From Clostridium saccharoperbutylacetonicum N1-4(HMT) (GTDB lineage Bacteria; Bacillota; Clostridia; Clostridiales; Clostridiaceae), in contig NC_020291.1 of assembly GCF_000340885.1 (NCBI RefSeq), forward strand, positions 4,773,001 through 4,837,000: a DNA stretch of 64,000 nt, written 5' to 3'. Both the position numbers and the translations under genes were made by a program. Below, piece by piece: positions 1 through 9,101 of the stretch. How positions within the stretch are numbered: the stretch's first letter is position 1; every line of letters starts with the position of its first letter. Under the pieces are notes generated by a model that did no database searches, had not been told where the DNA came from, and saw nothing but the letters and a program-made list of their open reading frames with translations.

Positions 1-433
1 TTAATGCAAAAGCTAATATACTTCCAATTTTTATTGGTATTTTAAACAACATATTCAGTGCTATTGCAGCTCCAAGAATTTCAGCCATTGCTGTTGAAAC
101 AGCAGCTAGTATTGCTGTAAATAAAATACTTTTACTTAGCCATGGTTTTAAGTAAATCGATGCAGCTTCTGATAAGCAATAGCCTGTTGCTATTCCAAGG
201 TGCGCTGCATTATGCTGCAATATAATAAGCATTATTGTTGAAAGTGTTATAGTGAATAAAAGCGAATATCCATATGTTGATCCAGCCATAAGGTTAGATG
301 CCCAGTTACCAGGATCAATAAATCCAACTGTAACTATTAATCCCGGTCCTATATATTTAATAAAATCTAATGCCATAAACTTAGGTTTATGTTCTCCTGT
401 AAAAAGAGATTTATTCTTTAGTAGTTTTTTCAC
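1..433 (-). CDS. mntH: NRAMP-family Mn2+/Fe2+ transporter, N-terminal part (runs off left edge)
   Basis: Proton-coupled divalent metal importer of the cytoplasmic membrane. Only about 144 N-terminal residues are inside the window, and the frame is open to base 1. Translation shows the TM1 signature of the family, GPGLIVTVGFIDPGNWASN, whose DPGN motif carries metal-binding residues, followed by further hydrophobic segments. The other metal motif (MPH in TM6) would lie outside the window. The start is a GTG at 433-431, chosen because GGAGGTG lies 7 bases upstream; a hydrophilic stretch of about 25 residues precedes TM1, as is usual. The family call is firm. Mn2+ versus Fe2+ preference cannot be told here. 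Confidence 0.85.
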   Translation of the reverse strand, partial: MKKLLKNKSLFTGEHKPKFMALDFIKYIGPGLIVTVGFIDPGNWASNLMAGSTYGYSLLFTITLSTIMLIILQHNAAHLGIATGYCLSEAASIYLKPWLSKSILFTAILAAVSTAMAEILGAAIALNMLFKIPIKIGSILAFAL

Positions 434-475
434 CCTACTCACCTCCATAATTTAATATTAAGTTTCATTATTCAT

Positions 476-504
476 ATATATATATTCCAATTATAAATGT
501 TCAA
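476..504 (-). promoter_or_regulatory. Likely sigma-A promoter of the NRAMP gene
   Basis: On the minus strand TTGAAC (504-499) and ATATAT (481-476) are separated by 17 bases, about 45 bases before the GTG start. I see no clear MntR or Fur operator in this short intergenic stretch. Confidence 0.4.
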
Positions 505-575
505 TGAATGTTTATTTCCTTTGAAAATCTTAATTGATGAACAACTCTTTTTTCAACATATATATTTTAAATAAA

Positions 576-785
576 TTATAATTCCTTTTTTATTTTTTCA
601 TATAATTCCTCAGAGTCTTTTCCTTTAATGAGTTTATCTTTTATCATAGCAATTGGTTGTTCTGAACATTGCTTACATTTTCCCAAACACTTTTTCTTTG
701 AAATCTCAATATCAGGGTATTCTTCTTTTATCTTATTTATAACACTTTTCTTGCCTTTATTTTCCTCACAAAATTTTATTTTCAT
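576..785 (-). CDS. DUF1450 family protein (YuzB-like)
   Basis: Small 69-residue cytosolic protein of unknown function. The pattern is N-terminal MKIKFCEEN, then KKKCLGKCKQCSEQPIAMIKDKLIKG, with cysteines arranged as CxxxCxxC. This resembles the DUF1450/YuzB family, whose cysteines suggest a thioredoxin-like or metal/Fe-S binding fold. The start at 785 is chosen over an in-frame codon 11 residues upstream because GAGAGGAAGG lies just ahead of it and homologues begin with MKIKFC. It stands alone between the NRAMP gene and the enolase terminator, on the same strand as both. Family assignment is fairly good; the function is unknown. Confidence 0.7.
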   Translation of the reverse strand: MKIKFCEENKGKKSVINKIKEEYPDIEISKKKCLGKCKQCSEQPIAMIKDKLIKGKDSEELYEKIKKEL

Positions 786-857
786 ATCAATCCTTCCTCT
801 CTTAAACTGAAATAACACCTCAATGTTGACAATTGATCATTAATCCTAGATATTATT

Positions 858-905
858 AAAGATAATCAATAACATAAAATTTATTTTACGTTACTGATTA
901 TCTTT
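858..905 (-). terminator. Hairpin terminator downstream of enolase
   Basis: A long inverted repeat (AAAGATAATCAATAACATAA paired with TTACGTTACTGATTATCTTT, few mismatches) sits 20 bases past the enolase stop. The U-tract on the minus strand is poor, so termination efficiency is uncertain. Confidence 0.55.
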
Positions 906-924
906 TACCATAATCTACCAAAAA

Positions 925-2217
<1,293 letters not shown>

Positions 2218-2249
2218 TTATAAATACCTCCTTAAATTCGAAACCTTAA

Positions 2250-2276
2250 TTGATAATTATTATCAAATAAATTATA
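2250..2276 (-). promoter_or_regulatory. Enolase -10 element and perfect Fur-type 7-1-7 palindrome
   Basis: On the minus strand TATAAT lies at 2276-2271. Immediately downstream, where transcription should start, is the palindrome TTGATAATAATTATCAA (2266-2250). Its core TGATAATAATTATCA fits the 7-1-7 Fur box TGATAATnATTATCA in every position; PerR boxes (TTATAATnATTATAA) are related. The position would allow repression by blocking initiation. No good -35 is visible. That a Fur-family protein binds here is inference. Confidence 0.5.
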
Positions 2277-2456
2277 CTACATATTTCGAAAAAATAAAAG
2301 TATTTTTATGTAAAATAATCTAAAAATTCAAAATTTTTAGAACTAAATAATTTAAAATAAATAATTTAGTTTTTCAAATAATTTTGTTTTTATTGTTTCA
2401 AACTTGAAATTTACTGTATAATGGTCTTATACTTAATTCAATAAGGAGTGTTTTTA

Positions 2457-3374
2457 TTGTTTGGATATGTGACCCCCTTAAAGGCAGAAATGAAAGTTAA
2501 AGACTGGGGTAGATTTAAATGTTATTATTGCGGATTATGCTGCCATATAAAAAAAGAATTTGGCAATATTCCAAGAATGTCTTTAAATTATGATATGACT
2601 TTCCTCGGATTATTATTAGATGCACTAAATCCTGAAGAGCTTCAAGTATCAAAGCATAGATGTGCTCTTCATCCAGCTGAAAAAAAAACTATAATAACTA
2701 ATAATAAAGCTTTATCTTATGCTGCTACCATGAATATATCCTTATTCTACTATAAACTATTAGATGATGTTCAAGATGATAAGAATATTAAAAGTAAGTT
2801 TTTTTCACTTCTCTTATCACCCTACAAAAAAAAGTTCCCTTCATCAATAACTGCTATTAATAGTAATATAAGTGATTATTTAAACAAACTTTCTACCCTT
2901 GAAAATAGTAAATCTTTTTCTTATATAGATGAAATATGTGATCCTTTTAGTGCTTTAGTAGGTACAATTATGCGTGATTATCCATATGAATTAAGAGATG
3001 ATTGTCCTGACTTAAGAAATACACTATATAGTTTAGGATATTCTATTGGGAAATGGATTTATCTAATTGATGCTTTAGATGATTTAAAAGCTGATATGGA
3101 AAACAAGAAATTTAATCCATTAAATTTCTTATATAATAAAGAAAACTTAAATTATGATAAGTTTATTGAAGCTATAAAACCAAGAATAGAATTTACTATT
3201 TTAAATTGCGGATATACTTGCAAGGAAAATTTAGAAAAATTAAATCTTGTAAGAAATAGAGATATATTATATAACATAATTGAATTAGGCCTAATGGATA
3301 AATACATTAATATAATTAACCGTTCACAAAATACCAAGGAAACAAAAGGAGAGATTAATAATGAATCCATATGA
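2457..3374 (+). CDS. DUF5685 family protein
   Basis: 305-residue cytosolic protein of unknown function. It begins [36 protein letters not shown], which matches the conserved DUF5685 start, including the YYCGLC cysteine motif, and continues as a mostly alpha-helical protein with DD/ED pairs. I place the start at TTG 2457 because AAGGAG (2443-2448) is 8 bases upstream; the in-frame GTG at 2448 overlaps that ribosome binding site and cannot be used with it. The 3' end overlaps the DnaJ-like gene by 14 bases, so the two are translationally coupled. The family is well supported by pattern; no biochemical role is known to me. Confidence 0.75.
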   Translation: MFGYVTPLKAEMKVKDWGRFKCYYCGLCCHIKKEFGNIPRMSLNYDMTFLGLLLDALNPEELQVSKHRCALHPAEKKTIITNNKALSYAATMNISLFYYKLLDDVQDDKNIKSKFFSLLLSPYKKKFPSSITAINSNISDYLNKLSTLENSKSFSYIDEICDPFSALVGTIMRDYPYELRDDCPDLRNTLYSLGYSIGKWIYLIDALDDLKADMENKKFNPLNFLYNKENLNYDKFIEAIKPRIEFTILNCGYTCKENLEKLNLVRNRDILYNIIELGLMDKYINIINRSQNTKETKGEINNESI

Positions 3375-3981
3375 AGTATTAGGAGTAAAACCTGGTGCAA
3401 GTCAAGATGAAATAAAAAGTGCTTACAGAAAGCTTATTAAACAATATCACCCTGATAAATTTATCGATAATCCCTTACAAAATTTAGCTGAAGCAAAAAT
3501 GGCTGAAATAAATAAGGCTTATGATGAACTAACAAAACATTCAGGTAATAGTAACTCTAATAATTCTTACTCTAGTAGTTCTAATAGTTATAGTAATTCT
3601 TCAAATGACTATGCTTCTTTTGATCTTCAGGAAATAAGAAGCTTTATTCAATCAGGAAATTATATGGCAGCTGAAAGCAGATTAAATTCAATTAATAATA
3701 GAAATGCAGAATGGCATTATTTAAATGGTGTCGTACTGCTTAATAAAGGCTGGTTTGATGCCGCTTTAAACGAAATGACTACAGCTGTTAATATGGACCC
3801 AAATAACTTTGAATACAGACAAGGTCTAAATTCATTACGCAGAAGAGGAAATAATTACTCAAATCCTTATTACAGAACTACAAATACAGGCAGTTCTGAT
3901 ATGTGCGATTGCTGTATTAAACTTTGGTGCTTAGACTCATTATGTGAGTGTGCTGGTGGTGATTTAATTGGTTGCTGCTAA
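3361..3981 (+). CDS. DnaJ-domain protein with TPR-like middle and Cys-rich tail
   Basis: 206 residues. Residues 1-60 are a J domain ([24 protein letters not shown]) with the essential HPD at residues 30-32, so it should stimulate an Hsp70. A Ser/Asn-rich linker follows (about residues 62-87), then a TPR-like helical repeat region, and an unusual C-terminus in which [12 protein letters not shown] and a final CC give eight cysteines in about 25 residues. It lacks the Gly/Phe and zinc-finger regions of true DnaJ, so it is a specialised co-chaperone. The AAAGGAG site before the ATG lies inside the upstream DUF5685 gene. The Cys-rich tail may bind metal or attach a membrane or cluster partner (inference). 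Confidence 0.85.
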   Translation: MNPYEVLGVKPGASQDEIKSAYRKLIKQYHPDKFIDNPLQNLAEAKMAEINKAYDELTKHSGNSNSNNSYSSSSNSYSNSSNDYASFDLQEIRSFIQSGNYMAAESRLNSINNRNAEWHYLNGVVLLNKGWFDAALNEMTTAVNMDPNNFEYRQGLNSLRRRGNNYSNPYYRTTNTGSSDMCDCCIKLWCLDSLCECAGGDLIGCC

Positions 3982-4099
3982 TCAATTTACAGTTTACAGT
4001 TTTTTAATTATCAATAGTTAATTCTCAGTTATCTATATTAAAAGATAATTTGCAATCTATATATACAGGATTAGATTTATATGAAGAGGTGATGGTTAG

Positions 4100-4594
4100 A
4101 TGAAGTCAAAACAAATTGCTGAAAACGGATTAACTGTAGCATTAACCCTTGTAATACTTTATGCTACTTCAATTCTTCCCATAAGTACTTTATCAATATT
4201 AACAGTTGCTTCTTGTTTAATACCAATTTCCATAATAAGAACCTCAATTAGAAACACCTTTTTAGTATATCTTGCTTCAAGTATCATCAGTTTCTTTTTG
4301 GTTCCAACCAATATAGCTTTATATTATGCATTATTTTTTGGAGTTTATGGAATAATAAAATACTTTGCAGAAAAAATAAAAAATAGGCCTTTGGAAGTAG
4401 TATTAAAATTATTAGGATTCAATATTCTCCTCCTAATAATATATTGGGTTACAATTAACTTTTTAGGACTTCCTACTGTTAATTATCCTTTGTATTTGCT
4501 ATGGGCACTGGCACAAATTGTTTTCTTAATTTATGATTATTCATTAACTATTATAATAAGTTTTTATTTAAACAGAATACATAAACATATTTAA
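4100..4594 (+). CDS. Small integral membrane protein, unknown function
   Basis: 164 residues, nearly all hydrophobic, with about five predicted membrane segments (residues 12-30, 33-45, 54-70, 72-90, 103-120 and a last one near 135-160). An N-terminal MKSKQIAENG and short basic loops suggest an inside N-terminus. The general shape resembles ECF-type S components or DUF2232-like proteins, but I cannot assign a family. It starts at ATG 4100 behind AAGAGGTGATGG, follows the DUF5685/DnaJ pair at 118 bases and ends in a strong terminator, so the three genes may be one transcription unit. Confidence 0.6.
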   Translation: MKSKQIAENGLTVALTLVILYATSILPISTLSILTVASCLIPISIIRTSIRNTFLVYLASSIISFFLVPTNIALYYALFFGVYGIIKYFAEKIKNRPLEVVLKLLGFNILLLIIYWVTINFLGLPTVNYPLYLLWALAQIVFLIYDYSLTIIISFYLNRIHKHI

Positions 4595-4635
4595 AAAGCA
4601 GGCAATGACCACTATTGTTCATTGCCTGCTTTTTT
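4593..4635 (+). terminator. Strong intrinsic terminator after 4100-4594
   Basis: A perfect 15-bp stem (AAAAGCAGGCAATGA paired with TCATTGCCTGCTTTT), a 10-base loop and a run of T, starting right at the stop codon. Confidence 0.9.
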
Positions 4636-4704
4636 GTTAATTTATATTTGTTGCACTTATTGATTTCTTAATTGTGCTTTGCACTCTTTTTATTAGTGCG
4701 CGCT

Positions 4705-4964
4705 TTTTCTAAGGTGCGTTGGTTATTTAGATTAAATGGTCTTGGTTGCAGCATAGCTGCTTTTTTCTATGGTGGAATGATCTTAATTATGCTTCGTACC
4801 TTTTCTAAGGTGCGTTAGTTACTTAAATTAAATGATCTTGGTTGCAGCATAGCTGCTTTTTTCTATGGTGGAATGATTAATTGTGCTTTGTACCTTTTCT
4901 AAGGTGCGTTGGTTATTTAGATTAAATGATCTTGGTTGCAGCATAGCTGCTTTTTTCTATGGTG
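4705..4964. repeat. Three tandem copies of a 70-bp repeat (period about 95 bp)
   Basis: Copies lie at 4705-4774, 4801-4870 and 4895-4964, starting 96 and 94 bases apart and differing at only a few positions. Each copy contains TTTTCTAAGGTGCGTT near its left end and ends with GCAGCATAGCTGCTTTTTTC, a small GC-rich hairpin followed by T residues that would act as a terminator for plus-strand transcripts. The third copy includes the stop codon of the pyruvate-kinase-like gene (TAG at 4959-4957), so the unit seems to have spread from the gene's 3' end. Copies are separated by 24-26 bases of related sequence. Confidence 0.9.
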
Positions 4965-5976
4965 TGTATTTTTTTACTAAATCATTCAGGAACTGTACTG
5001 TTTTTATTGGTGCTTTTCCTATTGAGGTTTCTCCTGCTAGAAGGAAGCCTGTAACTCCACATTTTATAAAATTATATATACTTTCAACTTCTGTAATTGA
5101 TGGCATCTTTCCATTTTTCATACTGTTGAGGAGATGGGTACCTATAATAATATCCTTTCCTTTATTTTTAGCTACTTCATTTATTATTTTTTCTTCATAT
5201 ATTGGAGTATCTTCTATTGAGGTTTCTGGGATTAAATCACCTCTTCCAATTACTACTCCATCAACTTCTTTCACAATATTTTCAATATTATTCACACCGT
5301 TTAAAGTTTCTATTTTTGCCCATATTCTAGGCTTAAATTCACTTTCTATATTGTTTATAAATATTTTCATTTCTTCTATATCTTCTTTTCTTTCAACAAA
5401 TGATTGGCATATTGTATCTATCTTATTTTCTATTCCCCATTCTATTGCATTCTTATCTTTTTCATTTAAAGAAAAATTTTCTCTTTCCAAATTTTTAATG
5501 TTACACCCTTTTCCACTTCTTATAATTCCACCTTTTATCGTAACTGCTCTAATAAATTCATGTTTTTTTCCAATTATGCTAAAAGACATAGTGTTATCTT
5601 TAATGCCAATTTGCTCATACTCATTTTGATTTAAAATTTTATTTTCTACATTCAATGGAATTACTTTCTTTTTCATCTTACTAACATTATGCTTTATTTG
5701 ATCATATATATCTTCTCCACAAAAATATACTTCTTCTTCATTATATATTTTATATATATACTCGAACTTACTAGATACCCTTACTTTTGTTCCTGACAGA
5801 TCTAATACTATTTCTATATCATTTTTTATGTCCTTTGCCATTTCTAAAAATTCTAAAAATTCTGCTTCGCTGCCATGAATATAGTTAAATCTTAAAACAT
5901 TAACCCCACTATCAATTATTCCTTTAAGAATAGTTCTATCTTTTACATTTGGCCCTACTGTCCCTATGATGTACAT
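4957..5976 (-). CDS. Short pyruvate-kinase-like protein lacking the C-terminal domain
   Basis: 339 residues, against about 470-585 for pyruvate kinases. It starts at the barrel motif (MYIIGTVGPNVKDRTIL; RFNYIHG for the usual RLNFSHG), has a divergent B domain, and keeps KIETLNGVNNI (catalytic Lys and metal-binding Glu), GRGDLIPE (metal-binding Asp), GTHLLNSM (catalytic Thr) and AGETSIGKAPI. It stops after the barrel, so the allosteric C-domain is absent. The start at 5976 is chosen because GGAGGAAAGT precedes it; an in-frame codon four residues upstream has no such site. The active-site set looks intact, so it may be a divergent PK or an enzyme acting on another enol phosphate. It ends inside the tandem repeat. 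Confidence 0.75.
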   Translation of the reverse strand: MYIIGTVGPNVKDRTILKGIIDSGVNVLRFNYIHGSEAEFLEFLEMAKDIKNDIEIVLDLSGTKVRVSSKFEYIYKIYNEEEVYFCGEDIYDQIKHNVSKMKKKVIPLNVENKILNQNEYEQIGIKDNTMSFSIIGKKHEFIRAVTIKGGIIRSGKGCNIKNLERENFSLNEKDKNAIEWGIENKIDTICQSFVERKEDIEEMKIFINNIESEFKPRIWAKIETLNGVNNIENIVKEVDGVVIGRGDLIPETSIEDTPIYEEKIINEVAKNKGKDIIIGTHLLNSMKNGKMPSITEVESIYNFIKCGVTGFLLAGETSIGKAPIKTVQFLNDLVKKYTP

Positions 5977-6132
5977 ACTTTCCTCCAAATTAGCACTACC
6001 TTTATTCTTATTATAGAAGCATATTATTTAGCACTTATTTTCATTTTATTTTACAGGTGTTACATATAAGTTCTAAAAAACTGTTTTAAGAATAAACTTA
6101 TTCTGTGTACAAGTATTTTAGGAGGTTTTTAT

Positions 6133-6615
6133 ATGAAAAAGATTAGTTCTATTTTTATAATTTTATTGTTGTCATTAACGCTAACAGGCTGTGATTTTCA
6201 GAATCCTAGATACATAAATTTTTCTATGAAACCTAATAACCATTATTATATTGATAAAATTAAAAATAGAATTTTAAATAATTATAAATATAAACTTTAT
6301 GTATTTGATACCAATTTATATAAAGAATTTCAAATTCCTGATGAAGAGGACAATATAGTAGAAGATTTTATTTCTTCCATAAATAGTGATGCATATACAG
6401 ATGAAACAATTACTTCAAAGGAGCCTTTTAAACTAACAATAATTTTTGATAATGGTGAAAAATACCTAATAAAAGTTTTTAATTCTTCTATAATCTCTGT
6501 AGCTCCTTGGGATGGATTTTATAAGGAAGATGTTATATCAATTAAGGACTTACCTTTAAAATATAATCTTTTTGATTTTTGCAATCATGTATTAAATAAT
6601 CCTATATCTAAGTAA
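6133..6615 (+). CDS. Small lipoprotein of unknown function (possibly DUF4883-like)
   Basis: 160 residues. MKKISSIFIILLLSLTLTGC is a type II signal peptide with lipobox LTGC and cysteine at residue 20, so the mature protein should be lipid-anchored outside the membrane. The rest is a hydrophilic domain with several beta-type strands (FKLTIIFDNGEKYLIKVF). It resembles clostridial DUF4883 lipoproteins, but I hold this lightly. The ATG is behind AGGAGGTTTTT. It is a single gene between the divergent pyruvate-kinase-like gene and the oxidase pair. Confidence 0.65.
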   Translation: MKKISSIFIILLLSLTLTGCDFQNPRYINFSMKPNNHYYIDKIKNRILNNYKYKLYVFDTNLYKEFQIPDEEDNIVEDFISSINSDAYTDETITSKEPFKLTIIFDNGEKYLIKVFNSSIISVAPWDGFYKEDVISIKDLPLKYNLFDFCNHVLNNPISK

Positions 6616-7093
6616 TATCAGGCTATATCAGCATTATTTTAAGTGTAAATTTTAGTTTTGCCCCTTCTTTTGCCGCTTATAGAATGGTATTAGATAATAT
6701 ATAATAGCATGAACAGGTAATTATAATAAATTCTATTTTAATGATAGTAGGAAGAATGTCGGAAGTTTTAATTCTTCCTACCATTATTTCTTCAAATATT
6801 TCAAAATGATTTTCAATATTATTTATTTTTTCTCTCTTTTTTGCGTTTTCTTGTAATACTAATTTTAATGATTCTATATGGATATTTTCTTTATGCCTCT
6901 TCCTTAATATATACACATCATGATAATCTCTTTATTTTATACTTAATATACTTCTAGATATTATAGTTTTTCAGCTAGTACAGTAGCATATTGAAGTTGA
7001 GTTTCATAACTTATACTATAAAACCTTACCATTAAAAACTCGTATTGGGCAATTTAAAGAAGTGAGTCTATGCTAAAGAGGAGGGGATTGAAA
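6616..7093. other. Intergenic region without a convincing gene
   Basis: 478 AT-rich bases. A 79-codon minus-strand frame (6916-6677) opens with GTG, lacks a proper ribosome binding site and has no recognisable family. It contains a hydrophobic tail and could be a decayed gene. I annotate no gene here. Confidence 0.4.
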
Positions 7094-8896
7094 GTGCCAA
7101 ATCCACTTAATCCAAAAGATATTCCAAAGTTTGAAAATCAACTTGTTGTTCCACCCGTATTTGAACCAACTGTGATTAGAAATCCAATTACCTGTAAAGT
7201 AATAAGCCATAATTATTTGGTGACAATCAGTCAATTTACTCAGCAGATATTACCAGAAGGATATCCTGAAACTACTGTTTGGGGCTATGGCGGTAAAGTC
7301 AAGGATCCCGAAACAGGTGATGTCATTCCAGATTTTAAGTCCACACCTGGTCCGACTTTCAAGGCTATAAGACACATTCCAATCAATGTTCAATGGGTTA
7401 ATAATTTGACAGAAGCTCATCCGTTAGCGGTAGATCCAACTATTCACTGGGCTGATCCTAATAATGTGGGAATGCCTATGCCACCATTTCCGCCATTTCC
7501 CCCAGGATTTCCTTTAGCTCAAAGACCAGTACCAATTGTGACTCACCTACATGGCGGGGAGACTGAACCAGCATCTGATGGTTATCCTGAGGCATGGTTT
7601 ACAGCTGGAGAAGCTATTACCGGACCTGATTTTATAAAATCTCGATACCACTATGCTAATGATCAAGAACCAACCACTTTATGGTATCACGATCACACAT
7701 TAGGTATTACTCGCCTAAATGTTTATATGGGCCTAGCAGGTTTTTATTTATTACGTGATCCTAATAAATATCTAGATGGAAAGTATTCTAACTTACCTCT
7801 AGGAAAATATGACATTCCTCTTGCGATACAGGATCGTTCTTTCTATGATGACGGATCGTTGTTATTCCCTAGTAATGGTGTAAATTCTGATGTTCATCCA
7901 TACTGGAGACCATCATTTATAGGAAACACCATAATGGTTAATGGTAAAGTATGGCCAAATCTAAATGTTGAACCTAGACAATACCGTTTTCGGGTTTTAA
8001 ATGGCTCAAACACCCGATTTTATAATATGGCATTCTCCAATCAAATGCCATTTTTCCAAATCGGTACTGATGGAGGATACCTTCCAAAACCTGTACAACT
8101 TGTATCTTTGCTCATTTCTCCTGGAGAACGTGCCGATCTCCTTGTAGATTTTTCACAGCTAGCACCTGGAACAAAATTAACCTTAACCAACACTGCGAAT
8201 GCTCCTTTTCCAAATGGAAATCCCCCTGATCAAGAAACAACAGGACAGGTTATGCAGTTTACGGTTCTTAACAAACCAGCTGTAGAGCCATCAACATTGC
8301 CAAAAGTCTTGAATGTTTTAGCTCCTTTAAAATGCATTAATAAAAAAAGAACCTTGACTCTTATGGTGGTTGGAGATCCTACAAAACCAGTAGAACTTTT
8401 ACTAGACGGCCAAAAATGGAATGCGCCTGTCTCTGAACTTCCGCTAGTGGGATCAACCGAAGATTGGCAACTAGTAAATTTGACAAAAGGCGCTCATCCA
8501 ATTCATCTTCACTTGATTCAATTCCGTCTTGTCAGCCGTCAAGATTTCCTAGTTACCCAGTATACGAATGACTGGTTAGCACTTAATGGTCAGCCTCCAT
8601 TTGACCATCCTACTGAAGTATTACCTGTGAAATCTTATCTGTTAGATGGACCAATTAATCCACCTGCTCATGAAGATGGTTGGAAAGATACAATCCAGGC
8701 TTATCCTGGACAGGTAACTACAATCAGGGCTCGTTTTGCTCCACAAGATGTGGTAAATTCGATTCCTGGTATTAATCTATTTCCATTCAACCCAGCAGCA
8801 GATCCAGGCTATGTGTGGCATTGTCATATTATTGATCACGAAGACAATGAAATGATGCGTCCTTACAAAGTTCTAAATCCATTTGCTGATTGTTAA
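7094..8896 (+). CDS. CotA-like multicopper oxidase (laccase / bilirubin oxidase type)
   Basis: About 600 residues, three-cupredoxin architecture, no signal peptide. All copper ligands are visible: HLHGGE and TLWYHDHT (first trinuclear pairs), HPIHLHL near residue 470, and the C-terminal HCHIIDHEDNEMMRP giving the His-Cys-His bridge, the T1 histidine and a methionine axial ligand. It should oxidise phenols, bilirubin or metals with reduction of O2 to water. Bacillus CotA is a spore outer-coat protein, so a spore-coat role is plausible. GTG 7094 is preceded by AGGAGG at 9 bases; ATG 7070 is an in-frame alternative with a weaker site. Base composition is visibly less AT-rich than the neighbours, suggesting transfer, probably from Bacillaceae. 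Confidence 0.9.
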   Translation: MPNPLNPKDIPKFENQLVVPPVFEPTVIRNPITCKVISHNYLVTISQFTQQILPEGYPETTVWGYGGKVKDPETGDVIPDFKSTPGPTFKAIRHIPINVQWVNNLTEAHPLAVDPTIHWADPNNVGMPMPPFPPFPPGFPLAQRPVPIVTHLHGGETEPASDGYPEAWFTAGEAITGPDFIKSRYHYANDQEPTTLWYHDHTLGITRLNVYMGLAGFYLLRDPNKYLDGKYSNLPLGKYDIPLAIQDRSFYDDGSLLFPSNGVNSDVHPYWRPSFIGNTIMVNGKVWPNLNVEPRQYRFRVLNGSNTRFYNMAFSNQMPFFQIGTDGGYLPKPVQLVSLLISPGERADLLVDFSQLAPGTKLTLTNTANAPFPNGNPPDQETTGQVMQFTVLNKPAVEPSTLPKVLNVLAPLKCINKKRTLTLMVVGDPTKPVELLLDGQKWNAPVSELPLVGSTEDWQLVNLTKGAHPIHLHLIQFRLVSRQDFLVTQYTNDWLALNGQPPFDHPTEVLPVKSYLLDGPINPPAHEDGWKDTIQAYPGQVTTIRARFAPQDVVNSIPGINLFPFNPAADPGYVWHCHIIDHEDNEMMRPYKVLNPFADC

Positions 8897-8976
8897 TTGC
8901 TGCTACTTTAATATGTCTTATGTAGCAATAGAATAATAGAGTAGAGAAATCTAAAAAGATTATTATAAACTAATTT

Positions 8977-9000
8977 AAGCCTACCTTTTGGTAGGCTTTA
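8977..9000 (+). terminator. Intrinsic terminator after the multicopper oxidase
   Basis: Perfect 9-bp stem AAGCCTACC/GGTAGGCTT with a TTTT loop, followed by a short T-rich stretch. It could serve both convergent genes. Confidence 0.7.
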
Positions 9001-9101
9001 CTTATATTGTTTATTACAATCTCTAATCTATTAGAATCAAATTTAATTCAATATAATATTTTAATGAAGAAATTTACGAAAGGTTAGAAACTAAAAATAA
9101 A

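Noticed and set aside
252..455. Plus-strand 67-codon frame over the NRAMP gene
   Set aside because: It is antisense to a clear NRAMP N-terminus with a good ribosome binding site and has no recognisable product.
4705..4964. CRISPR array
   Set aside because: Only three 70-bp copies separated by 24-26 bases of mutually similar sequence; no unique spacers and no cas genes.
4883..5629. 248-codon plus-strand frame
   Set aside because: Antisense shadow of the pyruvate-kinase-like gene; begins inside the tandem repeat.
6677..6916. 79-codon minus-strand frame
   Set aside because: GTG start without ribosome binding site, no family resemblance, AT-driven composition.
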